In this document: piece by piece, positions 18,531-27,898 of the stretch
Position numbering within the stretch: the first letter of the stretch is position 1
Layout of the letters: every line of letters begins with the position of its first letter
From: Granulicella mallensis MP5ACTX8
GTDB taxonomy: Bacteria > Acidobacteriota > Terriglobia > Terriglobales > Acidobacteriaceae
Assembly (NCBI RefSeq): GCF_000178955.2
Contig: NC_016631.1
Location: 806,001-870,000 of the forward strand
Reading direction: 5' to 3'
Length of the DNA: 64,000 nt
Notes under the pieces: model-generated
What the model saw: only the letters and a program-made list of their open reading frames with translations
Told to the model about the DNA's origin: nothing
Databases searched by the model: none
Program-made: the position numbers and the translations under genes

Positions 18531-18678
18531 TGAACATCCGCCGGCCCTGCACGAGATGCCAAGAGCCCACTATGAGTATCTGGGAAGGCACGATCTCTAT
18601 CCAAAATGTGCGGGCACAATTGAGTAAGACATTCTGCTCGAAAAATCGGTTTTGTTCAGGCATGGGGAGAGGGTAAGA

Positions 18679-19026
18679 ATGGGGAAAGAAGCTATATGGA
18701 GTGTTCTTTTCTCCGTAATGAAAGGAATTGCGACCAGGAGTTTCCGCTTCTATAAAGGGCCGGATTTTATTTTGCGTCGCAGAGGATCGTTGGGCCACCG
18801 CATTGCCGTTTTGCGCTACCAGGAAGGTGCGCAGGAGTTCGACATTGTTGCGGAAGAGGGTGTGGATGGGGGATTTTCCATGGACGTAAATGAGATGGCG
18901 GCATCGAGCATCGGTTATCAAAACCTTTCCGAAGCCGATAAAATTCGCATCGCAAAGAACATCCGTAATGCTCTCGTTTCCCAGGGTTTTGAATGCCAGG
19001 TAATTGCAGACAACCGGTTAATCTGA
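18679..19026 (+). CDS. Immunity-like protein, family II copy 3 (divergent)
   Basis: A 115-residue product starting at an ATG with GAGAGGGTAAGA upstream. It has the strand pair FILRRRGSLGHRIAVLRYQE and EFDIVAEEG and the terminal unit LSEADKIRIAKNIRNALVSQ then GFECQVI, like the two genes at 17418 and 17763. It is longer in the middle. Assigned to family II with moderate certainty. Confidence 0.55.
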   Translation: MGKEAIWSVLFSVMKGIATRSFRFYKGPDFILRRRGSLGHRIAVLRYQEGAQEFDIVAEEGVDGGFSMDVNEMAASSIGYQNLSEADKIRIAKNIRNALVSQGFECQVIADNRLI

Positions 19027-19101
19027 TTACAAAATTTCGACGGCTTTGTATCTTGATCCGTTGTATATCGTTGAAGCTAAATTCTGACTGGTCTACAGAG
19101 C

Positions 19102-19454
19102 ATGAAAGTCACTGATTTCGACGAGCAGCAGTTTGCGCCCCTTAAGGGACATACGTATCTTCGCGAAGGCTACGAAGTAGAGATTTTGCTTCCGCTTGCC
19201 ATTCGATACCGCGAAGCAAATTACTCAGTAACGGCTTTTGTCGATATGCTGTCGGACGAACATTTGTGGACAAAGCACTTTCCCGATCTTTTGCGTCCAT
19301 TTTTTCGCAATTGTATTTTCAGATTTGGATTGAAGAGCCCATGGTCTGCGACAACACAGACATCCGTCCAGAGACACCTCCCGGTGTTATAGAAAACAGA
19401 ATGGCAGAGGCGCTGCAAGCGAATCACATCAAGCATATTTTCGTAAGAAAGTAA
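19102..19454 (+). pseudogene. Immunity-like protein, family I copy 3, frameshifted
   Basis: The first frame (MKVTDFDEQQFAPLKG, AIRYREANYSVTAF, KHFPDLLRPFF) aligns with the gene at 16894, then breaks off; the continuation (YFQIWIEEPMVCDN and the end helix VIENRMAEALQAN) is in another frame. The frames meet at a run of six T (19300-19305), and seven T would restore a single product of about 117 residues. It is the last gene of the array and a decayed or misread copy. Confidence 0.7.
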
Positions 19455-19507
19455 CTTGTTAGGAAGCCATTTCATCTGGGGAAACCCTAGCAACTAGGGT
19501 GCCTTTG

Positions 19508-20806
19508 CTATTTCCCATTCTCAAAGTTCTTCTTCAGCCCCTGCCAGCACTCGTAGTACTCGTGCTGCAGCATGGCTGTGTCCATGGCGAACTTTGTCGG
19601 GCGGCAGGCGAAGCGGGTCTCGAACATGAAGGCCAGCGTGCCGTCGAGTTTCACCGGCTTCAGCTCCGTGTGGCTCGCGCGCTCGAAGGTCTCCGCATCC
19701 GGTCCGTGGCCGGACATGCAGTTGTGCAGTGAAGCGCCGCCGGGGACGAAGCCCTCGGCCTTGGCGTCGTACTGGCCCTGCACCAGGCCCATGAACTCGT
19801 TCATGAAGTTGCGATGGAACCAGGGCGGACGAAAGGTATGCTCGGCCACCATCCAGCGCGGCGGGAAGATTACGAAGTCAACGTTCGCCGTCCCGGGTAG
19901 TTCGCTCGGAGAGGTCAGCACCGTGAAGATCGAAGGGTCCGGATGGTCGAAGCTCACCGTGTTGATGCAGTTGAAGAGTCGCAGATCGTATTTGTACGGG
20001 GCATAGTTGCCGTGCCACGCGACGACATCCAGCGGAGAGTGGTCGAACTCCGACACCCACAGGTTGCCGAGGAACTTGGCGACTACCTCAAACTTCGCAC
20101 CGTCGCGGTCGTCGTACGCCGCGACCGGGGTGAGGAAGTCGCGCGAGTTCGCAAGGCCGTTCGCACCGATGGGGCCGAGGTCGGGCAGACGCAGCGGCTG
20201 TCCGAAGTTTTCCAGCACGTATCCTCGCGCTTCTTTGCCTGTTAGTTCAACCCGAAACTTGATCCCGCGCGGGATGACCGCGATCTCGCCGTTATCGATG
20301 TTGAGGATGCCAAGCTCGGTGTGCAGCCGCAGACCGCCGAGCTGCGGCACAAAGAGCAGTTCGCCATCCGCGGAGTAGAAGAAGCGGTCCGTCATGCTCT
20401 TGTTCGCTGCATACAGATGGATCGCGACGCCGGAATGCATTGAGAGATCGCCGTTGCCCGCCAGTGTCGTCAGCCCATCGAGAAAGTCCGTCGGCTGAGT
20501 GGGGAGGGGAATGGGGTCCCAGCGCAGTTGGCTGGGCGTCGTCTCGACCTCGTTGAACGGCGTCGAACGCACGAGCCCGTTGGAGAGACGAGCATAGGGG
20601 GGATGCATCACCGAGGGCCGTATGCGATAGGTCCAGGTGCGGCGGTTGAGGTGCCGTGGCGCGGTAAAGGGGCTCCCGCTCAACTGCTCGGTGTAGAGGC
20701 CGAGTGGCGCATGCTGTGGCGCGTTCTGGCCTACGGGAAGACCGCCGGGGTGAGCCTCGGTCGCAAACTCATTGCCGAAGCCGGATTGATAGTGCAGGTT
20801 GCTCAT
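19508..20806 (-). CDS. hmgA: Homogentisate 1,2-dioxygenase
   Basis: The 432-residue protein is full length for HmgA, the Fe(II) ring-cleaving enzyme that turns homogentisate into maleylacetoacetate in tyrosine and phenylalanine breakdown. Recognisable parts are the N-terminal [27 protein letters not shown], the Fe-site region [19 protein letters not shown] with His and Glu ligands, and [24 protein letters not shown] precedes the ATG. The other tyrosine-degradation genes are not adjacent. Confidence 0.96.
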   Translation of the reverse strand: MSNLHYQSGFGNEFATEAHPGGLPVGQNAPQHAPLGLYTEQLSGSPFTAPRHLNRRTWTYRIRPSVMHPPYARLSNGLVRSTPFNEVETTPSQLRWDPIPLPTQPTDFLDGLTTLAGNGDLSMHSGVAIHLYAANKSMTDRFFYSADGELLFVPQLGGLRLHTELGILNIDNGEIAVIPRGIKFRVELTGKEARGYVLENFGQPLRLPDLGPIGANGLANSRDFLTPVAAYDDRDGAKFEVVAKFLGNLWVSEFDHSPLDVVAWHGNYAPYKYDLRLFNCINTVSFDHPDPSIFTVLTSPSELPGTANVDFVIFPPRWMVAEHTFRPPWFHRNFMNEFMGLVQGQYDAKAEGFVPGGASLHNCMSGHGPDAETFERASHTELKPVKLDGTLAFMFETRFACRPTKFAMDTAMLQHEYYECWQGLKKNFENGK

Positions 20807-20890
20807 CGGGCGTGTTCTCCTGTGCCGCGCCGCTTACTCGCGCGCAACAGGAAAGCTTACTCCGAATGGAGGGCGATTGGCTTGGACGGT

Positions 20891-21089
20891 TTTGCTTTTC
20901 TGGTTGTCATTCCGAGCGCAGCGAGTGAACCTGCTGTCTCCCGTTTTTTGCCGGTGCCACCACAAATGTTGTGCGTAAGCTCAAAGCCTAGTTTCAGTTC
21001 CCACTTAGCAATTTTGGAAGTGATACGAACGAAGAACGGGAGACAGCAGGTTCACTCGCTGCGCTCGGAATGACAATCAGAAAAGCAAA
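20891..21089. repeat. Dispersed palindromic element (GTCATTCCGAGCGCAGCGAG type)
   Basis: Arms of about 55 bases (20891-20945 and 21035-21089) match with one mismatch; they contain GTCATTCCGAGCGCAGCGAG and CCTGCTGTCTCCCG. The arms enclose about 90 bases of unrelated sequence. This fills the gap between the dioxygenase and the M1 peptidase. A sister copy is at 60878-61089. Confidence 0.85.
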
Positions 21090-21120
21090 AGCAACGACAA
21101 AACCAAAACAACTTCCCGAA

Positions 21121-23118
21121 TTACCGGGGCACCGTAAACGTGTTGTTGCTGCGGTCGCTGTCAGGGATCTTATGCTCCGGATCGAGAGTCACAGCGGTAA
21201 CGCGCGTGGTCGTGTCGACGAGGAAGGTATGCGTCGTGTTCTGCATCCAGGTCTCAACCGGAATCTTCACCTCGATGGGCTGGCCGCCCTCGCGTTCGAC
21301 CCGCAACGTTGCGGGAAGCAGCAACTGACCTTGATTGGCGACCGTCACGCGCAGTCCTTTGGCGGGATCGCCATCGACATACTGTGCGTCTGTAACCGCC
21401 AGATCGAGCTGCCAGTTATTGAAGTACCAGCCCCGCCAGAAGTAGCTGAGGTCCTCGCCGCCTTCGGACTCCATCGCACGGAAGAAGTCAGAGGGTGAGG
21501 GATGCTTGAACGCCCAGTCGCGGATGAATCTGCGGAATGCGAAGTCGAACCGCTCCGGCCCCAGGATATCCTCGCGCAGCAGGGTGAGGCCGAAGGCCGA
21601 TTTGAAGTACGTGACCGAATGGCGATACTTCTCCTGGATGGCGTCGGCGCGTGTCAGGATGATGGGCGCTGCGGGATTGGCGAGCACCTTCACGATCTCG
21701 TCAGCGGGTGCTCCGCCACCGGGAGCATATTCGGAGTCGCGCTTCGGCCCGTCAATGCCGCCTTCGAACTCATCCGACTCGAAGGTGTCGATGAAGGTGT
21801 TGAAGCCCTCGTCCATCCAGGCGTTGCGGCGCTCGTTGAAGCCCATGATCATCGGAAACCAGGTGTGGCCGATCTCATGCGCGGTGATCCAGAAGAGCTC
21901 TTTGCCCTTGTCGTCGATGCCGTCAAAGAGAATCGCCGGATACTCCATGCCGGAGGAGAAACCGGCTACATTGATTGCATTGGGATAGGGGTATGGGTAC
22001 CAGCGCGCGGAGAAGTGCTCCACGGAATCCTTCAGGTACTCGGTGGAACGACCCCACGCCGCATCGCCCGCGCTCTCCACGGGATAGACGCTCTGGGCCA
22101 GAGCCGCATGTGCGGGGTGACCGGCACCGGCAGCGATGTTCATCCGCGCCGCGTCCCAAAGAAAAGTAGCTGACGCGGAGAAAGAGACATCGCGGGTGTT
22201 CTCCATTGCGAAGTGCCACGTCTTCGTCCCGCTGGGTTTAGCAGCAACGGCTGCCGCCGCGTCCTCCGCGGTGCGAATCATCACCGTCTTATCGCTCTTG
22301 CGAGCCTCTGCGATTCTCGCCAACTCAGGCTTGGAAAGAACCTCGGTGGCATTGACCAGTTCGCCGGAGCCCGCAACGATCATGTTGGCGGGCACGGTAA
22401 CGAAGTAATCGAAGTTGCCATATTCCAGGTAGAACTCGTTGTCGAGATACGGCTGCGTGTCCCAGCCATGCAGATCATCGTAGACGCACAGGCGCGGATA
22501 CCACTGCGCGAGGTCGTAGATCTCGCCCTGCTTCGCCATGCCCCACGAGGTGCGTCCGCCGAAGAGCCCGGGGATGGGGTAGCTATAGTGGATCAGGACG
22601 CGAAGCTTTGCGCCATGCGGCAGCGCCAATGCTTCGGGCAACTGGATCTGCAGGCGCGTATCGCTGACGACGGTCTGCGCCTTCGCAGCTTTGCCGAGGG
22701 GCTGCACTTCAACCGAATCCAGGGTATATCCCGCAGTGAACTCCGTCGTCTTGCGCGCGTGCCGTCCGCTGCTGGCGAAGGCTGCTGCGCGCGAGTTCTG
22801 GCGATAGGTATTCTGCTCAAGATTGAGCCAGAGCGAGGTCAGGGTGTCCGGCGAGTTGTTGGTATAGGTGATGACCTCGGTGCCGGTCAGGACCTTGTTC
22901 GCGGTGTCGATGGTGGCGTGCAGTTCATAGTCCGCGCGATTCTGCCAGTACTGCGGTCCGGGCGCGCCGTTCGACGAACGATACGAGTTCACGGGATCGG
23001 GCAGTGTGAGCGGCGCGAAGGTCTTCAGCGGATCGTAAGACGCAGGGCTTTGGGCGAGACCTACCGAAGTGAAGGTCAGGGCAGAGGCAAGAAGGAAGGC
23101 TGCACGCGAAGGGTTCAC
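21121..23118 (-). CDS. Secreted M1 family metallopeptidase
   Basis: The 665-residue protein has a signal peptide (1-22, GLAQ) and an M1 aminopeptidase core with HEIGHTWFP near residue 414 and the distal zinc ligand Glu in NAWMDEGFNTF. The N-terminal beta domain and a C-terminal part with Ig-like strands are present. The canonical GAMEN motif is replaced by a looser FSSGMEYPAI. It probably trims peptides in the periplasm. It is the last gene before the ureide cluster on the same strand but with a 110-base gap. Confidence 0.9.
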   Translation of the reverse strand: MNPSRAAFLLASALTFTSVGLAQSPASYDPLKTFAPLTLPDPVNSYRSSNGAPGPQYWQNRADYELHATIDTANKVLTGTEVITYTNNSPDTLTSLWLNLEQNTYRQNSRAAAFASSGRHARKTTEFTAGYTLDSVEVQPLGKAAKAQTVVSDTRLQIQLPEALALPHGAKLRVLIHYSYPIPGLFGGRTSWGMAKQGEIYDLAQWYPRLCVYDDLHGWDTQPYLDNEFYLEYGNFDYFVTVPANMIVAGSGELVNATEVLSKPELARIAEARKSDKTVMIRTAEDAAAAVAAKPSGTKTWHFAMENTRDVSFSASATFLWDAARMNIAAGAGHPAHAALAQSVYPVESAGDAAWGRSTEYLKDSVEHFSARWYPYPYPNAINVAGFSSGMEYPAILFDGIDDKGKELFWITAHEIGHTWFPMIMGFNERRNAWMDEGFNTFIDTFESDEFEGGIDGPKRDSEYAPGGGAPADEIVKVLANPAAPIILTRADAIQEKYRHSVTYFKSAFGLTLLREDILGPERFDFAFRRFIRDWAFKHPSPSDFFRAMESEGGEDLSYFWRGWYFNNWQLDLAVTDAQYVDGDPAKGLRVTVANQGQLLLPATLRVEREGGQPIEVKIPVETWMQNTTHTFLVDTTTRVTAVTLDPEHKIPDSDRSNNTFTVPR

Positions 23119-23228
23119 GCCTTAATCGTACATGGCGATTTCAGCGTCGAGCCGCGAACCTCTCGCCTCTCGAAACTCGCGACTCGAATCTGAAAGCATC
23201 CCTCTGAATGATCGGCGATGCGACCGCT

Positions 23229-24542
23229 CTATTCGTTAGCAAGCTTTGCCAGTGCCAGTGCCAGCATCCGTGTTCCTACCGCAATGGACTCCGGTGTCGA
23301 GTACTCGTCCGGCTTGTGCGAGACGCCCGCGCGGCTGGGAATGAAGAGCATGGCGGTGGGTGCGACCACAGCGATGAAACTCGAGTCGTGATACGCGCGG
23401 CTGACCATCTTTTTGTAACTCACACCTTCTGCCTTGCAGATCGTTTCCACCGTCTCGACGATGTGTTCGCTGCTCTTGGCGGGAGCGTCGGCGTTGACGA
23501 TCTCTTCCTGCACCTTCACTCCGCGGCGTTGCTCGATCTCTGCGATGTCCGCGTGGAAGGCGCTCAGCACACCGTCGCGCCGCGCGACGTCGGTATCGCG
23601 AAGGTCGAGAATCAGGGTGACACGCGAGGGCACTGAATTCACCGCGCCCGGATACACACCGACCATTCCGATGGTGGCAACGGTATCGACGCCGCCGGAG
23701 TTCGCGTTGGCCGCGCGTGCGTGCCGCTCGACGGAGAGAATCATCTCGGCTGCGGCGCACAGGGCATCGCGGCGATCGGGCATCAAGAGTGCTCCGGCGT
23801 GTCCTCCGAAGCCCTCGACCGTATAGCGATAACTGGACGGTGCGGCGATGTTGGTGACGATACCGAGCTCGATCCCCTCGCGCTCCAGCAGCGGGCCCTG
23901 TTCGATGTGCAACTCTACCCACGCGTGATAGTGCCCGATGGGCAGCTTCACGCCGGCGAGCGAGCCGTGAAAGCCTGCGGCCTGACGCACGTCTGCAAGC
24001 GTAAGGCCGGTGGGCGCAGAGGCGTCGGTCTCAGGCAGGCGGTCGAGCATCCTGTCGGCGGCCTCGGGATCGATGACACCGCCGAGCAGCCGCGAGCCGA
24101 TGCAGCCAATGCCGAAGCGCGTCGGCTCCTCGCTGGTGAGCATCAATGTTTCAATCGCGCGCTTCGGGACGAAGCCTGCTTCCTTCAACGACCGCATGGC
24201 CTCGAGTCCCCCAAGGACTCCAACCGTTCCGTCGTACATGCCCGCGTACGGAATCGCATCGGTGTGCGATCCGGTGCCGACCGCGCCCAGACCTGCATCC
24301 GTCCCTTCCCAACGCAGAAAGGTATTGCCCACGGCGTCTTCGCGCACCGTAAATCCAGCGGCGAGAACGAGCTCTTTGAGCCACGCGCGCGCTTCAAGAT
24401 CGCGCGGCGTAAACACGATGCGCGTTACGGCCTGCGTGGTTCCGGGCAGCGGTCTGTCCTGTATCGGCGGGCAATCCGTGATGAGTGCGAGTAGGTCGAG
24501 TTCGTGGAGGAGGCGTTCGATATTGATGGTCAGAGTCATCAT
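23229..24542 (-). CDS. M20 family Zn amidohydrolase, probably ureidoglycolate amidohydrolase
   Basis: A 437-residue M20/AllC-like protein with GTGSHTDAIPYAGMYDG (metal ligands His and Asp), TSEEPTRFGIGC, HIEQGPLLE and a late SRAYHDSSFIA. It differs clearly from the second M20 gene of the cluster (25396), so one should act on allantoate and one on ureidoglycolate. Assigning this one to ureidoglycolate is by its SEEPTRF segment and by exclusion, and is not certain. Two ATG codons in tandem are possible starts. It is the last ureide gene of the operon. Confidence 0.75.
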   Translation of the reverse strand: MMTLTINIERLLHELDLLALITDCPPIQDRPLPGTTQAVTRIVFTPRDLEARAWLKELVLAAGFTVREDAVGNTFLRWEGTDAGLGAVGTGSHTDAIPYAGMYDGTVGVLGGLEAMRSLKEAGFVPKRAIETLMLTSEEPTRFGIGCIGSRLLGGVIDPEAADRMLDRLPETDASAPTGLTLADVRQAAGFHGSLAGVKLPIGHYHAWVELHIEQGPLLEREGIELGIVTNIAAPSSYRYTVEGFGGHAGALLMPDRRDALCAAAEMILSVERHARAANANSGGVDTVATIGMVGVYPGAVNSVPSRVTLILDLRDTDVARRDGVLSAFHADIAEIEQRRGVKVQEEIVNADAPAKSSEHIVETVETICKAEGVSYKKMVSRAYHDSSFIAVVAPTAMLFIPSRAGVSHKPDEYSTPESIAVGTRMLALALAKLANE

Positions 24543-24560
24543 GAATTCTCGGGGGTGAGG

Positions 24561-24595
24561 GAAGCAGATTCCCTGCGGGAATGACAGAAAGAAAG
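24561..24595. repeat. Half copy of the GCAGATTCCC-GGGAATGAC repeat
   Basis: GAAGCAGATTCCCTGCGGGAATGAC with a trailing A-rich GAAAGAAAG matches one arm of the element at 48731-48864. Confidence 0.6.
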
Positions 24596-24608
24596 ACGAG
24601 AAGCCGTT

Positions 24609-25370
24609 CTACGCGAGGGTGTGCCGATTGAAATCCTTATAGATCAGATATTTCGCAGGCTTCTTGCCGATGGCTCCAAACCACTGCGGACAATACGGTG
24701 CCATCCAGATGAAGTCGCCCGCAGACGTCGGATACCAGCTATCGCCGAGCCGATAGATTCCACCGCCTTCGAGCATCAGCAGGCCATGTTCCATGTAGTG
24801 AACTTCGACCTGGCTGAGCGCGGCTCCGGGAGCGTACGTCATGGTGTTGCAGGCGAAGTCGAACGTGATGGAATCAGGCAGCAGCGCGCGCACATGGAGG
24901 TCTTCATCGCCATTGAGCGCGGTCGCGGGAATCTCCGGCTCGCGGCCGATCAGGAACCACGGATAAGGAACTTCAAGCGCTTCCTGGTCGGCTGGGTCGA
25001 GCGGGAGAAAGGGCTTGTCGATGACCGCGACGCGAGCCTTGGTGACAGCCGTCAGCGTGTGCGGATAGTCGGTCGGAAAGTACGCATAGCCGCCGGATAC
25101 AAGCGTGTGGGGCTCGGCTTTGCCGGGCTCGTCGAGCGTGAGCTCTCCCTCGATCACGTAGATCAACCGTTGCGTCGTCCCCTGCGTCAGCGTGCCCTTG
25201 GGCTCGAACTCGACGGTCATCTGCGTAAACGCCGCTCCCACCTGCGGTGCGACGTGCACGATGGCAAGGCCTCCTGTGAGGCTAGGAAGCGGCGTGCGGA
25301 TGAAGGTGTCTGGCGTGAGCAGCAGATGATCGCGGCGATTGGAACTGCGAGTGTGTCCAAGGTTGTGCAT
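24609..25370 (-). CDS. allE: (S)-ureidoglycine aminohydrolase
   Basis: A 253-residue bicupin protein. It has two cupin modules (about 55-125 and 165-245); the second carries EVHYMEHGLLMLEGGG, which supplies the Mn-binding His and Glu residues, and YPTSAGDFIWMAPYCPQWF at the end, as in YlbA/AllE. It releases ammonia from ureidoglycine to give ureidoglycolate. It lies between two amidohydrolases of the same pathway on the same strand. Confidence 0.9.
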   Translation of the reverse strand: MHNLGHTRSSNRRDHLLLTPDTFIRTPLPSLTGGLAIVHVAPQVGAAFTQMTVEFEPKGTLTQGTTQRLIYVIEGELTLDEPGKAEPHTLVSGGYAYFPTDYPHTLTAVTKARVAVIDKPFLPLDPADQEALEVPYPWFLIGREPEIPATALNGDEDLHVRALLPDSITFDFACNTMTYAPGAALSQVEVHYMEHGLLMLEGGGIYRLGDSWYPTSAGDFIWMAPYCPQWFGAIGKKPAKYLIYKDFNRHTLA

Positions 25371-25395
25371 GGTGTCCGATTCTAAGCGGTTGGAG

Positions 25396-26640
25396 TTAAT
25401 GTTTCGCGTGCGGCTTCAGATGCACCAGCAAATTAAGCACAGTAGCCAGTGCAGCCTCGACATCTTCTTCGCGGACGCTCTCGCCCGGATGATGGCTGAG
25501 TCCGCCGGGGGAACGCACGAAGAGCATTGTCGTGGGCACGTGCGGGGCGAGGATCATCGCGTCGTGTCCGGCGCCGGAGAACATCGGCTTGGCGTCATGC
25601 CCGGTACGTTCGGCGGCCTGGTGCAGATGCACGGTGAGCGCGCGATCCATCGGCACAGCCTTTTGCTCCGCCAGCAGCTTCGCACGAACGCTGACCCCGC
25701 GCAGGGCTCCGGCGGCCTCGGCCTTCGTGAGCAGATGGGCGACCGCCGCGTGTCGCGATTCGTCCTTCGGATGGCGTACATCGAGTGTGAGGTGTGTCGT
25801 GCCGGGGATGACATTCGTCGCTCCGGGCAGGGCTTCGATACGCCCAACCGTGGCGACGAGCTGTGTGTGGTCGGAGGCATAGCGTTCGACTTCGACGATC
25901 CACTGCGCTGCTGCTGCCAGCGCGTCGTGACGTAGCGGCATAGGCGTCGTGCCCGCGTGGTTTGCCTGGCCTTCAAAGGTAAGATTTAGCCGCGACTGTC
26001 CGACGATCGTTTCGACGACGGCCAGCGAGGCGTTATCACTTTCGAGCACAGGGCCCTGCTCAATGTGGACCTCGAGTGCGGCAAAGGTATTGGGTGTGAG
26101 AGGGCAGCTCTGCGCGATGCGGTCGGGATCAAGGCCGAAGTCACGCAGGGCCTGCTCCACAGAGATGCCTGCGCTGTCGGTACGCGCGAGCTGTTCCGCG
26201 CTGAGCTGGCCGGTGACTGCCAGTGAGGAGAGGAACGGAAAGCCGAAGCGCACCCCTTCTTCTTCCGAGAAGGCGATGAGTTCGAGGTGGAAGGGAAGCG
26301 GCGTTGCTCCGAGCTCTTCTATCGCCGCCAGGCCCAGCAGTACGCCCAGAGGACCGTCAAAGGCCCCTGCGTTGGGCACGGTATCGATGTGCGAGAAGAG
26401 CACCAGCGTCGGCGCATCGGCCTTGGCGGAGCGGCGAACCGCGCGCAGGTTGCCGGCGTCATCGGTACGGGCTTCGAGTCCCCCCTGACGCATCCACCAG
26501 GTCAGCAGCGTATGCGCGTCACGGGTCTTGGGCGAAAGAAACAGGCGCGTCGTCTCGCCGGGAGCGTCGCTGATACGCGCCAGCTCGCGGCATCGGGCGA
26601 TCACTTTAGCAGCACGGGTTGAAACAATCTGGTTCGTCAT
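25396..26640 (-). CDS. allC: Allantoate amidohydrolase (M20 family)
   Basis: The 414-residue product has LFSHIDTVPNAGAFDG (metal site), AFSEEEGVRFGFPFLSS with the catalytic Glu pair, EVHIEQGPVLE and FSGAGHDAMILA, matching allantoate amidohydrolases. These split allantoate into ureidoglycine, CO2 and ammonia. The gene follows uricase with a 14-base gap and precedes allE by 25 bases, so all are one operon. The specificity over ureidoglycolate is supported by family resemblance and context only. Confidence 0.85.
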   Translation of the reverse strand: MTNQIVSTRAAKVIARCRELARISDAPGETTRLFLSPKTRDAHTLLTWWMRQGGLEARTDDAGNLRAVRRSAKADAPTLVLFSHIDTVPNAGAFDGPLGVLLGLAAIEELGATPLPFHLELIAFSEEEGVRFGFPFLSSLAVTGQLSAEQLARTDSAGISVEQALRDFGLDPDRIAQSCPLTPNTFAALEVHIEQGPVLESDNASLAVVETIVGQSRLNLTFEGQANHAGTTPMPLRHDALAAAAQWIVEVERYASDHTQLVATVGRIEALPGATNVIPGTTHLTLDVRHPKDESRHAAVAHLLTKAEAAGALRGVSVRAKLLAEQKAVPMDRALTVHLHQAAERTGHDAKPMFSGAGHDAMILAPHVPTTMLFVRSPGGLSHHPGESVREEDVEAALATVLNLLVHLKPHAKH

Positions 26641-26654
26641 GGCCCACCGTTTTA

Positions 26655-27515
26655 TCAGACACGCCGTACGGTTGCTTCGATGGTGCCGTGTGGCTCATCG
26701 GTTGGAACGAAGATGTGATTTGGATTCTCCTGCCCAAAGCGGCCCAGGTCGACCAGCAGGTTGTGCTTGTTCGGCATCAGCATGTAAACCTCGTCGATGA
26801 TGTCGGTGTGATGCAGCGCGCCCTCGGCCATGGCATAGAGTGTCTGCTGCACCGACAGCGAATCGTGCTTCGCGAAGGTCGTGATGAGGATGTCCCGCAG
26901 ATGGCTGCGAACCTTGTTGAAGTCGATGCCGGCTTCAATAGCAGCTTTCGTGTAAGGCCATTCGGCTTTGACGGCTGTGCCGAACAGCCGGTCGCTGGTC
27001 TCGGGCAGGGTCGTCAGCGAGTCTTTGATGAAGCCCATAAAGCCGGATTGCGCGGTCTTGAGCACCGTGAGCCGCTCGAGCCCGCTGGTAATCGCGAAGG
27101 CCTGGCCTTGTTGCCGCGAAACCGTTGTGGTCTGCCGCTCGTCCGATCCGCGCATGAAAGCCGTCGGATAAGGTTGGCCATCGACGGTAAGCCGCTTCCA
27201 CAGCGTCGACTCGACGACGACCTCGACGCTCTCGGCCTGCGGGTTGCGTCCCAGCAGGAAGTCGATGAGTTCCTTGGCGTAGTCCTCCATGCTGGTGGCC
27301 TTCGACTCGCGCGCGACGTGATAGACCGTGTTCTTCATCGTGTCGGTCGGAAGAATCTTCGCGTTGTCGCCGAGAGTGTGCGCAGTGTCGAAGTCGCCGG
27401 TGAGCAGGACCTGCACCGTCCACTCGTCGAGATCGTGATGCTGCTCATGCCTGGTCACACGCATCAGCCGCACGCGCGATTTGCCATAACGATTGGAGAC
27501 AAGTTTTACAGGCAT
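26655..27515 (-). CDS. Urate oxidase (uricase)
   Basis: The 286-residue product has both T-fold repeats. It shows ILPTDTMKNTVY with the catalytic Thr, the N-terminal KSRVRLMRV region, and a late FVPTDEPHGTIEATV. It makes 5-hydroxyisourate and H2O2 from urate. The start was placed at the ATG preceded by GAGGAAGAGG; a start 45 bases earlier overlaps the HIU hydrolase stop and is unlikely. Confidence 0.95.
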   Translation of the reverse strand: MPVKLVSNRYGKSRVRLMRVTRHEQHHDLDEWTVQVLLTGDFDTAHTLGDNAKILPTDTMKNTVYHVARESKATSMEDYAKELIDFLLGRNPQAESVEVVVESTLWKRLTVDGQPYPTAFMRGSDERQTTTVSRQQGQAFAITSGLERLTVLKTAQSGFMGFIKDSLTTLPETSDRLFGTAVKAEWPYTKAAIEAGIDFNKVRSHLRDILITTFAKHDSLSVQQTLYAMAEGALHHTDIIDEVYMLMPNKHNLLVDLGRFGQENPNHIFVPTDEPHGTIEATVRRV

Positions 27516-27531
27516 CGTGTCCTCTTCCTCT

Positions 27532-27867
27532 TTAACTTCCCCGATAGGTGGTGTAGCCATTGGCAGTCAGCAGCAGAGGGATGTGATAGTGCTGCGCCGG
27601 ATCGGCGACGGCGAAGGTGATCTCGATCCAGGGATACAAGCCTGTGAGTTTCTGCGCGGAGTAGTACTCCGCGGTCGCGAAGTTGATCTTGTAGGTAGCG
27701 GCTTCGAGCGGTACTTCGCCGAGCAGCGTCTTGCAGCGGCCATCGGCGTCGGTCTGGTCGCGGCCGATCTCGCGCCAGGTACCGTCATCGAACTTCGAGA
27801 GCGCCAGCGAGATGTTCGCCGCGGGGCAGCCGATAGAGGTGTCGAGAATGTGTGTCGAAAGTCCCAT
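27532..27867 (-). CDS. 5-hydroxyisourate hydrolase
   Basis: A 111-residue transthyretin-like protein with the N-terminal STHILDTSIGCPA and the invariant C-terminal YRGS tetrapeptide. It hydrolyses 5-hydroxyisourate to OHCU. It is 16 bases from uricase, which supplies its substrate. Confidence 0.96.
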   Translation of the reverse strand: MGLSTHILDTSIGCPAANISLALSKFDDGTWREIGRDQTDADGRCKTLLGEVPLEAATYKINFATAEYYSAQKLTGLYPWIEITFAVADPAQHYHIPLLLTANGYTTYRGS

Positions 27868-27898
27868 AAGAAGAAGTCACCGGATTGCAGGAAGTTTA

